Origin: Acidobacteriota bacterium
Lineage (GTDB): Bacteria > Acidobacteriota > Thermoanaerobaculia > Multivoradales > JBCCEF01
Assembly: GCA_039030395.1 (NCBI GenBank)
Contig: JBCCEF010000018.1
Span: 38,593 to 102,592, forward strand
Length of the DNA stretch: 64,000 bases
Reading direction: 5' to 3'
Program-made: the position numbers and the translations under genes
The notes under the pieces: generated by a model
The model's database searches: none
Told to the model about the DNA's origin: nothing
Seen by the model: only the letters and a program-made list of their open reading frames with translations
Part shown: positions 18,801-25,050 of the stretch, piece by piece
Position numbering within the stretch: position 1 is the stretch's first letter
Layout: the number at the start of each line of letters is the position of its first letter

Positions 18801-20425
18801 AGGGGCAGATACCAACCGCCGGCTTCCATCACCGCCAGCAGGGAGATCAGCATCTCCGGCCCACGCTCCAGGCCGATGGCGACCCCCGTCTCCGGACCGA
18901 CACCGGCGGCTCGCAGGTGGCCGGCGAGGCGACGTCCGCAGCGCAGGAGTTCGCCGAAGGTGAGGTGCGCTTCGCCCATCACCAGGGCCACGCGATCGGG
19001 CCACTCGTCGCCCCGGCGGCGCAACAGTTCCGGCAAGGTCGCCGACGGATACTGGCGGGCGGTGGCGTTCCACTCCACCAGCACCTGCCGACGCTCTTCT
19101 CCGGCCAGACTCTCCAGGGCCGCCAAGGGACGCTCCGGCTGCGCCGCGATCTCCCGCAGCAGGCGACCGAAGTGCTCCAGCCAACGCTCCACGTCGCAGC
19201 GGTCGAAGCGCCGGGCGTCGAATTGGATCTCCAGGCCAAGGCGCTCTCCCGGCGCGACGGTCACCGTCAGCGGATAGTTGGTGGTGGAGTTGACCCGCGG
19301 CTCCCCCACGGCCAGGGCGCGCTCGCGCTCCGCGTCGGGGTCGACGGGATAGTTTTCGAACACCAGAATGCTGTCGAACAGCGCCTCGCCGGCGGCCACC
19401 TCGGACCAGCGGAACACCTCGAACAGCGGGCTGTGCTGAACCTCCAAGAGCTGGAGCTGCTCCGCCGCCGCTTGCCGCACCACCCCTTCCAGGGTCTCTT
19501 CCGCCGCCATCGTCAGGCGCAGCGGCAGGGTATTGATGAACAACCCGACCATGCCCTCGATCCCGGGAATCTCCGGCGGCCGGCCGGAAATGACGGACCC
19601 GAACACCACGTCGTCCACCCCGCCGAAGCGCCGCAGCACCAGCGCCCAGGCGGCCTGGGTGAGGGTAGCGAGGGTGACCCCGCGATCGGCGGCGAAGCGC
19701 TCCAGGGCGGCCGTTTCCTCCTCGCCCAGCTCTTGGTCGACGAACATCGCCGGCGCCTTGGGAGTACGCGCGGCGAGGGCGCTCTCGGCCAGCCGCACCG
19801 GCTCGTCGTAGCCCGCCAGGCGGTCCCGCCAGAAGGATTCCAGCGCCGCCAGGTCCTGCTGCCGCAGCCAGCGGATGTAGTCGAGGTAGGGGCGTGGGCG
19901 CGGGGCCTGGAAGGTACCGCCGGCAGTCTTCGCCTCGTAGGCGGCCACCACCTCGCCGAGCACCAACGCTTTGGACCAACCGTCGAGTAGAACGTGGTGG
20001 CTGGTCCACAGGAGCTGGAAGCGGGTGTCCGCCAGGCGGATCAGGATCAGCCGCATCAGCGGCGGCTTCTTGAGGTCGAAGGAACGGTGCCGGTCGGCCT
20101 CCAGCAACGCCTCGAAGCGTTCCTCCTGCTCCCCCGCCGGCAGCTCGCTCCAGTCCTCGTGCACCAGGGGCAGCCGCACTTTCTCGTGGACCACCTGCAC
20201 CGGCTCGTCGAGGTTTTCCCACAGGAAAGCCGTGCGCAGCACGGCGTGGCGCTCCACCACCGTCGCCCAGGCTCCATCGAAGGCCGCAACGTCGAGGTCT
20301 CCTGCGAGCAGCCAGCTCGTCTGCCCGATGTAGACCCCCGCTCCGGACGCCTCCAGACTGTGCAGCAGCATGCCGTGCTGCACCGGCGAAAGGTAACCGA
20401 TCGCTTCGATGCCGCGGCGCTTCAT
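1..20425 (-). CDS. Giant NRPS, third synthetase of the cluster (C-terminus beyond window)
   Basis: This multimodular non-ribosomal peptide synthetase starts at ATG 20425 and overlaps the stop of the previous synthetase as ATGA, so translation is probably coupled. The same frame stays open to base 1, giving at least 6,808 codons. The start, the adenylation cores I translated and the last codons at the left edge are all in this frame. The order is C-A-T repeated six times, then an A domain placed directly after the sixth carrier domain. The first C is of the type that follows epimerization domains (SPVQHGMLLH motif near residue 15), which matches the E domain ending the previous protein. The other five begin with LSFAQ-type motifs of ordinary LCL domains. 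All six HHxxxDG motifs are intact. No epimerization, methyltransferase or thioesterase domain is present. Predicted residues are Gly, Thr, aromatic-like, unknown, Pro, Phe and an aliphatic one. Confidence 0.95.
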   Translation of the reverse strand, partial: MKRRGIEAIGYLSPVQHGMLLHSLEASGAGVYIGQTSWLLAGDLDVAAFDGAWATVVERHAVLRTAFLWENLDEPVQVVHEKVRLPLVHEDWSELPAGEQEERFEALLEADRHRSFDLKKPPLMRLILIRLADTRFQLLWTSHHVLLDGWSKALVLGEVVAAYEAKTAGGTFQAPRPRPYLDYIRWLRQQDLAALESFWRDRLAGYDEPVRLAESALAARTPKAPAMFVDQELGEEETAALERFAADRGVTLATLTQAAWALVLRRFGGVDDVVFGSVISGRPPEIPGIEGMVGLFINTLPLRLTMAAEETLEGVVRQAAAEQLQLLEVQHSPLFEVFRWSEVAAGEALFDSILVFENYPVDPDAERERALAVGEPRVNSTTNYPLTVTVAPGERLGLEIQFDARRFDRCDVERWLEHFGRLLREIAAQPERPLAALESLAGEERRQVLVEWNATARQYPSATLPELLRRRGDEWPDRVALVMGEAHLTFGELLRCGRRLAGHLRAAGVGPETGVAIGLERGPEMLISLLAVMEAGGWYLPLDPALPEERRRFIFEDSGARLLLGSRRQAGRLRATYGEEVALFAVEDGLEHESPDVAPPVEKALEILGPELAAYTLYTSGSTGRPKGVQVAHRALVNFLASMAREPGLTAGDTLVAVTTLSFDIAGLELYLPLLTGARLVLASRAEASDGERLGALLEHHRATVMQATPATWRLLLDTHWQEAGNGLRPTAAFKVLSGGEALPRELADRLLTVTPEVWNLYGPTETTIWSTVERVKAGGGAVSIGRPIDNTAIFLFDRGGRPGAVGVPGRLTIGGDGLARGYLHRPALTAKTFAPDPLAGRAGGGPAGGRLYDTGDLARYRPDGRLDFLGRGDFQVKIRGFRIELGEIEEALARHPAVGQAVVVARDDLAPAGDARLIAYLVAEGAGDEAAPSPDDLWTHLAEHLPEYMVPAHFVALDALPLTPNGKVDRKALMRLDLPADALAGEAEEPPATAMEEQVAAVWRAVLGIEQVGARDSFFRLGGHSLLATQVATRLARALGRPVPLETVFAAPTVRELASRLEEAFGAGGESVEKAPEDAPAAVEDSLASFLAAEREADGDGDGYGPLSFAQRRLWFIDQLDPGAPTYNIIIGARLAGRLDVSVLRAAVGEIQRRHEVLRTVFEEHTGEAVQRVLPAAEARLAMIDLTALPEVRRGVEARRLGERDAGIGFDLARGPLVRVRLVRLAPESHELMATMHHIVSDGWSTGLFVQELSALYDAFAGRRPSPLLPLPLQFVDYARWQRQRLAGATGERLADYWRQALAGAPQSLELPWDRPRSAGQGSKARGDNLRAPQPAASVRDLRAFAAGREATPFMVLVAVLAALLARYAGRDDLLLGTPVANRNQVETEGLIGYFVNMLVLRVQLTGGTSFEDLVTSVRRRALGAYEHQDLPFDRVVELVETERELSHETLFQVVVAGQNMPRGEFALPGLTLEPIDEAHPIAKFDLSLYLLEDEADADRLELLYNYPTALFDNTTIERLAGHFRNLLTAALAEPGRALEELPILAPEERRALVAAGRVRATFSGEPALHELFVQRAAAAPDSIAVTWRDEALTYGSLAVEANRLAQRLQAVGVGPGDRVGLAVERGLDLPLAVLGILRAGAAYVPLDPSYPTERLAFILEDSAPSALIVDGEVEGDWLPRGDEPGAPPVIDLAVPVSADEEAANGRLRPPAGDPERLAYIIYTSGSTGRPKAVGVSHRSVVRLFQGTEQDFAFGADDVWTLFHSYAFDFSVWELWGALAYGGRLVVVPYWTSREPAEFAELLSDERVTVLNQTPSAFLQLIPAVLDGDQYSDLALSEVIFGGEALDPSSLESWVEQFGMERPRLVNMYGITETTVHVTYRPLEAKDLDAGHRSPVGVPLRDLSLAVVDRWGDPAPLGVAGELRVGGAGLAWGYLGRPALTAERFVPDPAGTVSGARLYRSGDLARRLPGDEIDYLGRMDSQVQLRGFRVELGEIEAVLAEHPGVRRSVVLVEESGSAQNLVAYWVPVDAEDLPAAAELRAEAGRRLPDYMVPGRLVAVPEIPLTANGKADRAALARLKPLQDDGDERPFTAPRNAVEERLAAIWTEVLEIERVGVDDDFFELGGHSLTATRLLARVRESFPSEISLRVLFQGPTVAALANHLAAVPGIEGVDASPVAAPPPIPERAPEAVLPLSFAQQRLWFLDQLEPGRATYNLAVVLELEGRLDRRALAAACAAIGERHEVLRTRYVAGADGPVQTVEPAADLPLPWIDLSALPEERRSAQQAILLAAETRRPFDLAAGPVVRLVGLRLAPDSHRLALTLHHIAGDGWSMGVLVKELSALYQAARAERPAAAVTPQLPRPVQYGDFTLWQQGWLRGEVLEDQLRWWSDRLGGLPPVLDLPADHRRTSTPSAEGSTVFTRLPAATWAAVEAFGRERGATSFMVLLAAYQGLLHRLTGERQIVVGSPVANRSHSRLEDSVGFFVNTLPLPAEVAGDASFEQLLEQVRDTTLGAFSHQDLPFERLVEALAPERDLGHEALSQTVFVLQNAPGGALELPDLEITVQEPLLGVAKFDLTLQGVEDEDGLSLALNYATDLFEKQSAEALLERYVRLLTGVLAAPRLPLADHDLLSGDERRWLFEDWGVGDEPPSPATFDALFGATAARMPDAIALAWDGGAVTYGGLAERADHLASALLASGVKAGDVVGTCFHRSPDSAVAIVALHRIGACWMPLDPEYPQDRLATMIDDAKAVRVLVHRGLEDRIPADSSVDVSAFEEMFDGKPSAVDIPGSSLVDRAYIIFTSGSTGRPKGVAVSHRGVAALSGMSRRPFGFDLDARVLQFASPSFDASVVEQLPTLANGGTVVFADREALMPGLDLVKLLERQAVTAAVLPPSALAAMPLISGERTLPALSHLTVAGEACPPELARRWARGRIFVNGYGPTEATVCVSNGIFDPQDEGLTLGRPIFGCRLYVVDTAGRPVPPGSPGELLASAEGLADGYLGQPARTAAAFVPDPWSEVPGGRLYRSGDLVRFLAAGPKRGELEFLGRIDHQVKVRGFRIELGEIEARLQAHSAVKLAAAVAAGEGLHKRLVAYWVAEPGPAAPETGALKAWLQETLPDFMLPAVFVELDTMPLSASGKVDRRALPEAPAFDGAGADSGEAPRTPLEELLAGLWAETLHLDAVGAEGGFFDLGGHSLLATQLMTRLRDSLGVDLPLRTLFEAPTPRAMAAAVEQARGGVEIPPITAVAGDTDLVLSYSQLRQWLLVQLDPETSVYNIPSAVRFTGPLEPAVLAATLGEIRHRHESLRTVFRQHRGEPYQHILPPAEEWRDEIAALPLLDLSTLPEEQRTVEANRLRKAESKRTFDLANGPLLRTTLLRLTAVDHVLLVTLHHIVGDGWSLGVFTHELGVLFEAFAQRQPSPLPALPLRYADYAAWQRRWLAGEVLEGQVDYWRGRLGDGGTVLQLPTDRPRPAVQTHRGGEVTFRLPEAVGAGLAAHARTSGSTLFMVLLAAFKVLLARWARQDDLAVGSYVANRRWREIEALVGFFVNTLVFRTDLSGNPAFDEILGRVRETTLGAYEHQDVPFETLLEALRPERDLSRSPWFQALFGFQNFHVPPVDLPGVEVSMLDLQGEPEVHYDFTLWMIEDQQSDQLRGSLQYNRDLFDGTTVERMVHGFELLLAAIADGEGGRLLELPLVTAGERQQMLRDWNDTGAGFPPTSLHAAFEERAVAQPDAVAVVCGDDALTYGTLDARAETLARWLVAHGSGPDIPVALLVDRHVDLMVGVFGILKAGAAYIPLDPANPADRLSYILEDSRPAALVTVRRVARPEVPDGLPVIEIDDPEALATAPSGTLLPVPAPENLVYIIYTSGSTGQPKGVAVEHRSVANYTRSAIRTFGTGRRDRVLQFVSIGFDHAAEEIYPVLSRGGALVLRTEEMIASPGHFLDVLGDLQVTTLNLPTTYWQELATALAERSHGQPASLRLAVFGGDRAIPEREEAWWRWAGQRSAGGGTPLRMINNYGPTEATVVATMSELAAAERRPSGELPIGRPVDGVRAHLVAPDLRPVPVGAPGELCLAGAGLARGYLARPALTAEKFVPDPFSPEPGRRLYRTGDRARYLADGELEFLGRVDHQVKVRGFRIELKEIEAVLRDDRTVAEAVVMARQDGPGEKRLCAYLVTAAGQAVDGSALQRSLKSRLPDYMVPPDYVVLDALPLTSSNKVDRQALPAPDRDRSLAAGPWVAPVGSVEETLAAIFGEVLEIDRVGAEDDFFELGGHSLLATRVIARLPEAFGCEVPLRTLFEAPTVAALARRLGESVPSAAPAEAIPPADRSEPLALSFAQQRLWVLDQLDPGSAAYNIPAAVRLDGDLRVAVLEATLQSIIQRHETLRSTIESGYEAGRDQPHQVIHQDLPGGGPVLPIVDLTALPPAVRERSARRLAFADAARPFDLARGPLLRSHLLRMGDDEHRLLVNLHHIVGDGWSVGVFVRELSTFYRAHHQGEASPLAPLPLQYADFAAWQRGWLTGDTLQQQIDWWRHHLGDSPAPLDLPTDRPRPATQSLRGAAFDVVLEGFAPRVQAFARRVGATPFMVLLAAFHGLLFRYSGQDEIAVGSPIANRGRPELEGLIGFFANTLVLQSTFEDGPTFLELVTRVRETTLGAYAHQDLPFEKLVEELEPRRDLSRHPLFQVMLVMLNAPQGDAELPGLRLTPLTAATSTAKFDLSLLVWERPQDLALQFEYDTALFDGATATRMMEHFRHLLDAALTEPEKAVARLNLMSDMERRQVLAEWSTNPSVAPTTLHDLFIAAARRFPDAMAVVSPQGHLSYAELDERSARLAAHLIARGVGPDRAVALCIGRSPELAVAVLAILRAGGACIPLDPTYPRERLAFMVEDSSAAVLLADRRYAALLPESTEPLWLEEGGAEEPSAGGLPTAGLPAAGTPWSGFPVLSPDHLAYVIYTSGSTGKPKGVAMRHGAVANLVRWQERVGVPRHRRGRTLQFSALSFDVSFQEMFSAWCAGGTLVLSPDEVRRDPYELLTHLEREAVETLYLPFVALQQLAEGAAEEGPRHRLALVDLITAGEQLRMTPEVRRLVGSLGATLHNHYGPSETHVVTAWTRDAARGAQIGWPDLPPIGRPVAEARAYVLDPLGQPVQVGRSGELYLGGNCLARGYLGRPARTAESFLPDAFGATPGSRLYRTGDLVRWLPSGDLEFLGRADSQVKVRGYRVEPGEVEQALGGHPAVREAVVAAVGEATRRRLVAWVVPQVAAREGDAGADAEGLRAHLGERLPEYMVPSAFQFLDALPLTPSGKVNRRLLPEPDAVAPASERAFVAPRSAVEERIAEIWCEVLEVDRVSALDDFFELGGQSLLATRVVSRLRRVFGVELPVRRLFERSTLAGLAEAVEALDDAEKGEADAAAGVAAEGAEALTLRALPRDTTDLPLSFAQRRLWFVDQLSPGGNAYNIPASVRLRGTLQVAAMAAALEEIVRRHEALRTTFRRKGREAVQTIAPGQPRPLPMIDLTALPADRREGEGRSLVLSQSLRGFDLARGPLFSYWLLRLTAEDHLLFTNTHHIVSDGWSIGVLVRELTLLYGAAATGEPSPLAPLPVQYADFTLWQHRWFDEGALEGQIEWWRERLEGRLEALQLPTDRPRPPRQDFRGASQAFLLPDELAETARAYGKAHGGSLFIILLTAFQALLFRWTDQRSIAVGAPIANRNREEIEGLIGFFVNTLVLRGDLAPEMSFAELHDQLRDTTLGAYSQQDVPFEKLVEVLAPERDLSRQALFQVALVLQNAPLDDFALPALEAEPEMIAGDVAKFDITLTASETDGRLLLSWNWASALYETTTIGRMNEALVQLMAAALGAPETALGRLSLLAPGRRQQVLYEWPQGPAAPVEWVSLPELFGCWVDRQPEAPAVRFRGAPSKTMTYGELDEAVRRVAAGLTAAGCRPGDLVAARMPRSAELPVAFLAVLAAGCCYLPLDPEYPPERIALMVREARPVAVLVPRRRGETNLEEVPLLSLEAILQTGPDAFEGRPPEPAGRAYAIYTSGSTGRPKGVELSHQGLALLSAEQRRLLAVKPGDRVAQFAALSFDAAVWEMTLAFGAGATLCLASAAELVPGPALGAFLAQEKITVATLPPSVLARLPEDELPALRLLISAGEALTPVLAERWSGGDRRRLVNAYGPTETTVCATLGTIEGSDAAITIGRPLAGFTAYVVDGGGALVPEGVAGELLLGGPSLAHGYLRRPAITAERFVPDPFAAEGGRLYRTGDRVRWRRNGQLEFLGRRDEQVKLRGFRVELGEVEAALSNLPGVEQGAVVVVKGSRLAAFVAAASAGERELVGSDLRADLSRRLPAHQVPATIEILERLPRTPGGKIDRAELLRRAAAASPPDADRVPPATATERLVVELWREALGRPEISATADFFDLGGGSLAAVRLVERIHEETGVSFPLRVFFEAPTARRLAARIDAERTALPVTPAMEPAASATVAAPKASAAEPPALRPAPLADGEDAVRRWILEEVNDTAVDYPRDLPLHRIFEQRVAEDPAALAVVDGDETLTYGELDRRAGALARRLVAGGTEPGELVGMCLERSFDLVVAILGILKAGAAYVPLDPAYPAERLAFMMRDARLATVVVSSATIDLLPEDDEVELLLPRGAKKPVSIDVDAGSPAYLMYTSGSTGKPKGVLITHRGPARLALGSTQTPVLRGDRVALAANPAFDASTFELWSALLNGATLVVIPRETALATPALGREIRRREIDVAFLTTSWFHQVAREAPQALEPLRMLVFGGESASPEVLRGLLAAGF
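1030..4110 (-). other. NRPS module 11: C-A(Phe)-T
   Basis: C motif HHIVSDG lies near residue 5573. The specificity residues read DAWTIAAVCK, identical to the gramicidin synthetase phenylalanine code. The carrier motif is GGGSL near residue 6432. A roughly 40-residue Ala/Pro-rich linker follows and leads straight into another A domain. Confidence 0.87.
4215..7415 (-). other. NRPS module 10: C-A(Pro)-T
   Basis: C motif HHIVGDG lies near residue 4479. The specificity residues read DVQYIAHVVK, a one-residue variant of the proline code DVQLIAHVVK. Proline or a substituted proline is therefore the likely substrate. The carrier serine lies in GGQSL near residue 5364. Confidence 0.85.
7490..10670 (-). 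other. NRPS module 9: C-A(unassigned)-T
   Basis: C motif HHIVGDG lies near residue 3392 and the A-domain P-loop near residue 3872. The A domain belongs to a distinct subfamily with GFDHAAEEIYP, LNLPTTYW and VFGGDRA segments. The specificity residues read DHENVGNVVK, which I cannot assign to a substrate. The carrier motif GGHSL lies near residue 4279. Confidence 0.8.
10740..13865 (-). other. NRPS module 8: C-A(unassigned, aromatic-like pocket)-T
   Basis: C motif HHIAGDG lies near residue 2326 and the A-domain P-loop near residue 2806. The specificity residues read DAVVTAGVCK. I do not know an exact match. The Ala at position 301 and the VCK end resemble aromatic amino acid pockets such as the phenylalanine code. 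The carrier motif GGHSL lies near residue 3196. Confidence 0.8.
13940..17110 (-). other. NRPS module 7: C-A(Thr)-T
   Basis: The C domain carries HHIVSDG near residue 1239. The specificity residues read DFWNIGMVHK, the standard threonine code, taken from the FDFSVWE, LNQTP, VIFGGE and NMYGITETTVH segments. The carrier serine lies in GGHSL near residue 2127. The C-terminal lobe of this C domain and its A domain resemble those of the Thr-like module in the preceding synthetase. Confidence 0.88.
17220..20425 (-). other. NRPS module 6: C(DCL)-A(Gly)-T
   Basis: The condensation motif HHVLLDG lies near residue 144 and the A-domain P-loop near residue 622. The carrier motif GGHSL lies near residue 1025. 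The specificity residues read by eye against GrsA are DILQLGLIWK, which is the known glycine code. The N-terminal C domain is of the D-acceptor-linked type and follows the epimerization domain of the preceding protein. Confidence 0.88.
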
Positions 20426-23400
20426 CGTTCGCCTCCGGGATCCTCGGTCCCGCCGTCCACCTGGGCCAGGATCGAATCCAGGCTTTCTTGGTCGAGCTCC
20501 ACGTCCAGGAAATCCGACGGTGTGTAACCGCCGACATCCGGGGCGCGGCAGGCTTCGATCATCGCGCGCAGGTCGGCGCGAGCCGCCTCGGCCAGGGCGC
20601 GGACCTCCGCCTCGGAGCGGTGCTCCGGGTGGAACCGCCAGCGCATCACCAGCTCATCGCCCTCGATCACCGCATCGAGGTCCAGGTCGTGGCGCCGCGA
20701 ACCGGCCGGGTCGCGGGTCGGGCCGGGATCCTCGCCGGAGGGTGCCAGCAGGGACCCCTCGGCCACTACCCGGCCGAGATAGTTGAACAGCACCGGCGCC
20801 GGCGCCACCGCCAGCTCGTTCTCCCCGTCTCGGTCGCCCGCCAGGTAGCGCAGCGCGCCGTAGCCGGCGCCGCCGGTGGGCACCCGGCGCAGGGTCTCCT
20901 TCACCCGCACCAGTCGGTCCAAGGGGCCATCGGCACCGGATAGATCGAAGGTGACCGGGAAGATGGTGGTGAACCAACCGACGGTGCGAGAGACGTCGAG
21001 TTCCCTCCGGACCTGGGCTAGGGCGTCGCGGCCGTGGCCTTCGAGGGCCACCCGCAGCGGTTCCGGCCGATCACCCTGCAACACGCCACCGATGGCCGCC
21101 AGCACCGCGTGGTCGACGCCGGTGTCGTAGGCCTTCGGTACCTCTTCGACGAGGGCGGCGGTGTCGGTGGCGGAGAGCCGGAGTTCCACCTGCTCGGCCT
21201 CGCCGACGCGTCCCCAGCCGGTCGCTTCGCTGCCCGCTTCCGCGCCGGGGGCGTCCGCCACCTGCTGGCACCAGTAGTCCCGCTCATCGTCGAAGGCGCC
21301 GCCGATCGCCGCGGCGTGGAGTGCTTCCGCCCAGGCCTTGAAGGAGGTGGTCTTGAGGGGCAGGCGCAGATCCTCGCCCTTCGCGAGCTGGCGGCAGGCG
21401 GTTTCGAGATCCTCCGCCAAAACCCGCCAGGAGAAGCCGTCGATGGCGAGGTGGTGAACGGCCAGCAGCAGGCGCGCCGGCCGTCCGCCCTGCGGCGTGA
21501 AGTAGACCGCCGATACCAGGGGACCGGCGGCGAGATCGAGGCCGCCCTGGGCCGCCGCGCAGTGTTCCGCGATGCGCCGGTTGGCGGCTTCATCGGCAAC
21601 GTCGCCGAGATCGACGGTTACGAAGGCCAGTGCCGCCTCGTCCACCGGACCGAACCACTGCCGCCCCTCCCCATCGGACCGCTCGTAGCGCAAGCGGAGG
21701 GCATCGTGGTGCTCGACCAGGGCGGCAAGGGCACGGCGCAGGTGGTCCGGCGGCACCGCCTCGCGCAGATCGAGGAGCAGCGCCTGGTTGAACCACTGGG
21801 GGTTGGGCATCGGCCGCTCGAAGAAGCGCGCCATCACCGGCGTCAAGGGCGCCTCGCCGGTGACCGGCCCCTGTTCCGCCCGCGCCTCCGGCGCCGCTTC
21901 GCCGGCCACCCCAGACAGCCGGCGGACGGTACGCTCCTCGAAAATCTGCCGCACGTTCAGCTCGTAGCCCACCTGCCGCGCCTTGGACACCACCCGGATC
22001 GACAGGATCGAATCGCCGCCCAATTCGAAAAAGTCGTCCTCAACGCCGACCCGCTCGGCCCCAAGAACCTCCTCCATCACCGACGCCAGCGCTTGCTCCG
22101 CCGGCGTCGCCGGCGCCACGTAGGAGCGGCCGGAGTCGGCGCGGTCGAAGGACGGGTCCGGCAGCTTGGAGCGATCGACCTTGCCGTTGTTGTTGAGGGG
22201 CAGCGCGCCGAGCACCACAAAGGCTGCCGGCACCATGTAGTCCGGCAGCCGCTGGTCGAGAGCCTGGCGCAGCTCTTCCGCCATCGGCTCCGCCCCCTCG
22301 CCCTCCAGATAGGCCACCAGACGCACGGTTCCGGCGGCATCGCGACGATCGATCACCACCGCCCGGCGGACCGCATCGAGGTCTTCCAGAGCCACTTCGA
22401 TCTCCCCGGGTTCTACCCGGTGGCCGCGAATCTTGACCTGGTGGTCGAGGCGGCCGAGGAACTCGATGGCGCCGTCGGCCCGAATGCTCACCCGGTCGCC
22501 GGTGAGGTACAGGCGTTCGCCGCCGGCGGAGTCCGGCACCGGGAAGGGGTTGGGCACGAACAGTTCGGCGGTCAGGCCCGGCCGCGCCAGGTAGCCCCGC
22601 GCCAGCCCCGGACCGCCGATCACCAGTTCTCCCGGCACCCCCGGCGGCAGCGGCCGCAGTTGACGGTCCACTACGTAGAGCAGCGCCCGGGCGATCGGCC
22701 GGCCGATCGGCACCCGAATCTCCTCGGCCCCCGGCTCGCAGTCCCAGGAGGATGCGGCGATGGAGGCCTCCGTCGGTCCGTAGCGGTTGGAGAGCACCGC
22801 CCCGGTGCGTTCGTAGAAGCGCTCCACCAACTCCGGGGGCAGGGCCTCGGCGCCGGACACGACGCTGTGCAGGGTGTCGCAGCCGGCAAAGTCCTCTTCG
22901 TCCAGCAGCAACCGCAGCAGCGACGGGGTGAAGATTCCCTGATGGACCCCTTCGCGCCGCATCACCTCCGCCAGGTAGGCGGGCTCTCGGTGGCCGCCGG
23001 GACGGGCCATCACCACCCGCCCGCCGGCGTAGAGCGGCAGGAAAATCTCCAACACCGACACGTCGAAGCCCAGGGATGCCTTGTGGATATATCGGTCGCC
23101 GGGGCGCAGGTGACCTACCCACGGCGCATAGGCCAGGCGGTTGACCACGCCGCGGTGCGGGATCATCACGCCCTTCGGGCGACCCGTGGAACCGGAGGTG
23201 TAGATGACGTAGGCCAGATTCTCGCTGGTCGCCGGGCAGGGGAAAGGGGTTACGGCCTCGCCGGTGTCGGACTCCGTGAGTTCTTCGATCAGGACGTTCT
23301 GTGGCCCTTCCAAGCTGCCTGCCAAAGAGCGTTCGGTGACCAGCACCGGCGCTTCGGCCTGCGCCATCATCGTCGCCTTGCGCTCCGCCGGATAGGCCGG

Positions 23401-25050
23401 ATCGAGGGGCAGGTAGGCACCGCCTGCCTTGAGGATGCCGTGCAGGGCTGCCACCAGACGCGGCGTGCGCTCCATCGAGACACCCACCGCCACGTCCGGC
23501 CCGACGCCGAGGTCCCGCAAGCGCCAGGCGAGACGATTCGCCAACCGGTCGAGGGCGCCGTAGGTCATCGTCTCGCCATCGCCCACCACGGCGATCTCAT
23601 CGGGAGTCTCCCGCGCCCAGTATTCGGCACGATCCTGCAGCAACCCGCTGGCGTCATACCCTTCGCCCGCCAGGGCGTTCCATTCGACGAGCATGCGGTG
23701 GCGCTCGTCGGAGGAGAGCAGGTCGAGATCGATCGGGCGAACGGCGTCGTTCTCGGCGGCACTTTCCGTTTCGTTACCGGCGAGGGCGTCCACCAGGCCC
23801 TCGAGTACTTGCCGCAAGTGATCGAGTACCCGACGGCCCGCATCGTCCGGAATGCGCGCGCGATCCCAGGCCAAGCGCAGAATGAACTCCTCGCCGGGAG
23901 TCGCCATCAGGGCCAGCGGTTCGTTGGTCTGCTCCAGGAAGCGCGGCGCGCCGAGGGCGAGGCCGCCGGCCTCTCGCAGGGAGTCGTCGAAGGGATAGTT
24001 CTCGATCACCAACAGGCTCTCGTAGAGCGGTTCGCCGGCCGGCAGGCCGCTCAGGCTCTGCACCCGGCCGAGGGCGATGTGTTCGTGGGGCCGGCGGGCG
24101 ACGGCGCGCTCTTGAACGGCGGTCAACCAGTCGACGATGTTGCCCGTCGCCGGTACCTCCAGTCGCACCGGCAGCGAGTTGATGAACAGACCGACCATCG
24201 ATTCCACCCCCGGCAGATCCGCCGGGCGACCGGCGACGGTGGCACCGAACACCACCTCCCGCTGTCCCGAGTAGGCGCTGAGCAGTCGCGCCCAGGCGGC
24301 CTGCAGCAAGGTGGCGAGGGTCAACTGGTGGCGACGGGCGGCGAGGGCGAGATCTCCGGCCAGCTCCGAAGGCAGGATGATCTCGGCGAGCCCGCGACCC
24401 GCACCTTTGCGGCCCTGGAGGGCGGTGCGGTCGATCCCGAGGGGCGTCGGCGCCTGGAGACCTGCGAGCTCCTGCCGCCAAAAGTCCGACGACGCTTCCC
24501 CATCGCGCCCACCGTCTCGCTCCGCCAGCCATGCGAGATAACCGCGGAAGGGTGCCACCGGCGGCAGCTTCTCCACCGCTCCGCCGCCGTAGACTTCCAG
24601 GACCTCCGCCAAAACCCGGGCAGCGGACCAGCCGTCGAGGATCAGATGGTGGAAGGTCCACACGAAGAGGAAAGAATCATCGGCGCGCCGCAGGAGAGTC
24701 CAGCGCTGGAGCGGCGACTGGGTGAGATCAAGTCCCCGCCGGCGATCCGCCGCCAGGAAGGCGTTTTCGTCCTCCCCTTCGAGCACCACGACTTCAGCAG
24801 GGTGCGGTTCCGTGACCACCTGCAGCGGCTCGTCGAGGCCCTGCCACAGGAAAGAGGTCGCGAGGGCCGGATGGCGCTCCTGCACCGCGCTCCAAGCCTC
24901 TTGGAAGCGGCCGAGATCGAGGACGCCGGCCAACTCACAGGTCAGTTGCTCCACGAAAACACCCTCGTTTCCGCTCTCTCCAGCCTGGTAGAGAGTGTGG
25001 AAGAGCATGCCCTCCTGAACCGGCGTCAGCGGGTAGAGATCGAGCGGCGT
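20422..25050 (-). other. NRPS module 5: C(DCL)-A(unassigned)-T-E
   Basis: The C domain opens with YPLTPVQEGMLFH, typical of domains accepting an upstream D-residue, and has HHLILDGW. The specificity residues read DVLIVGRIAK, with Arg at position 322, and I cannot match them to a substrate. The carrier has GGDSI, the form usually found before E domains. The terminal E domain has HHLAIDG, EGHGR, VGWFT and FNYLG. Confidence 0.83.
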
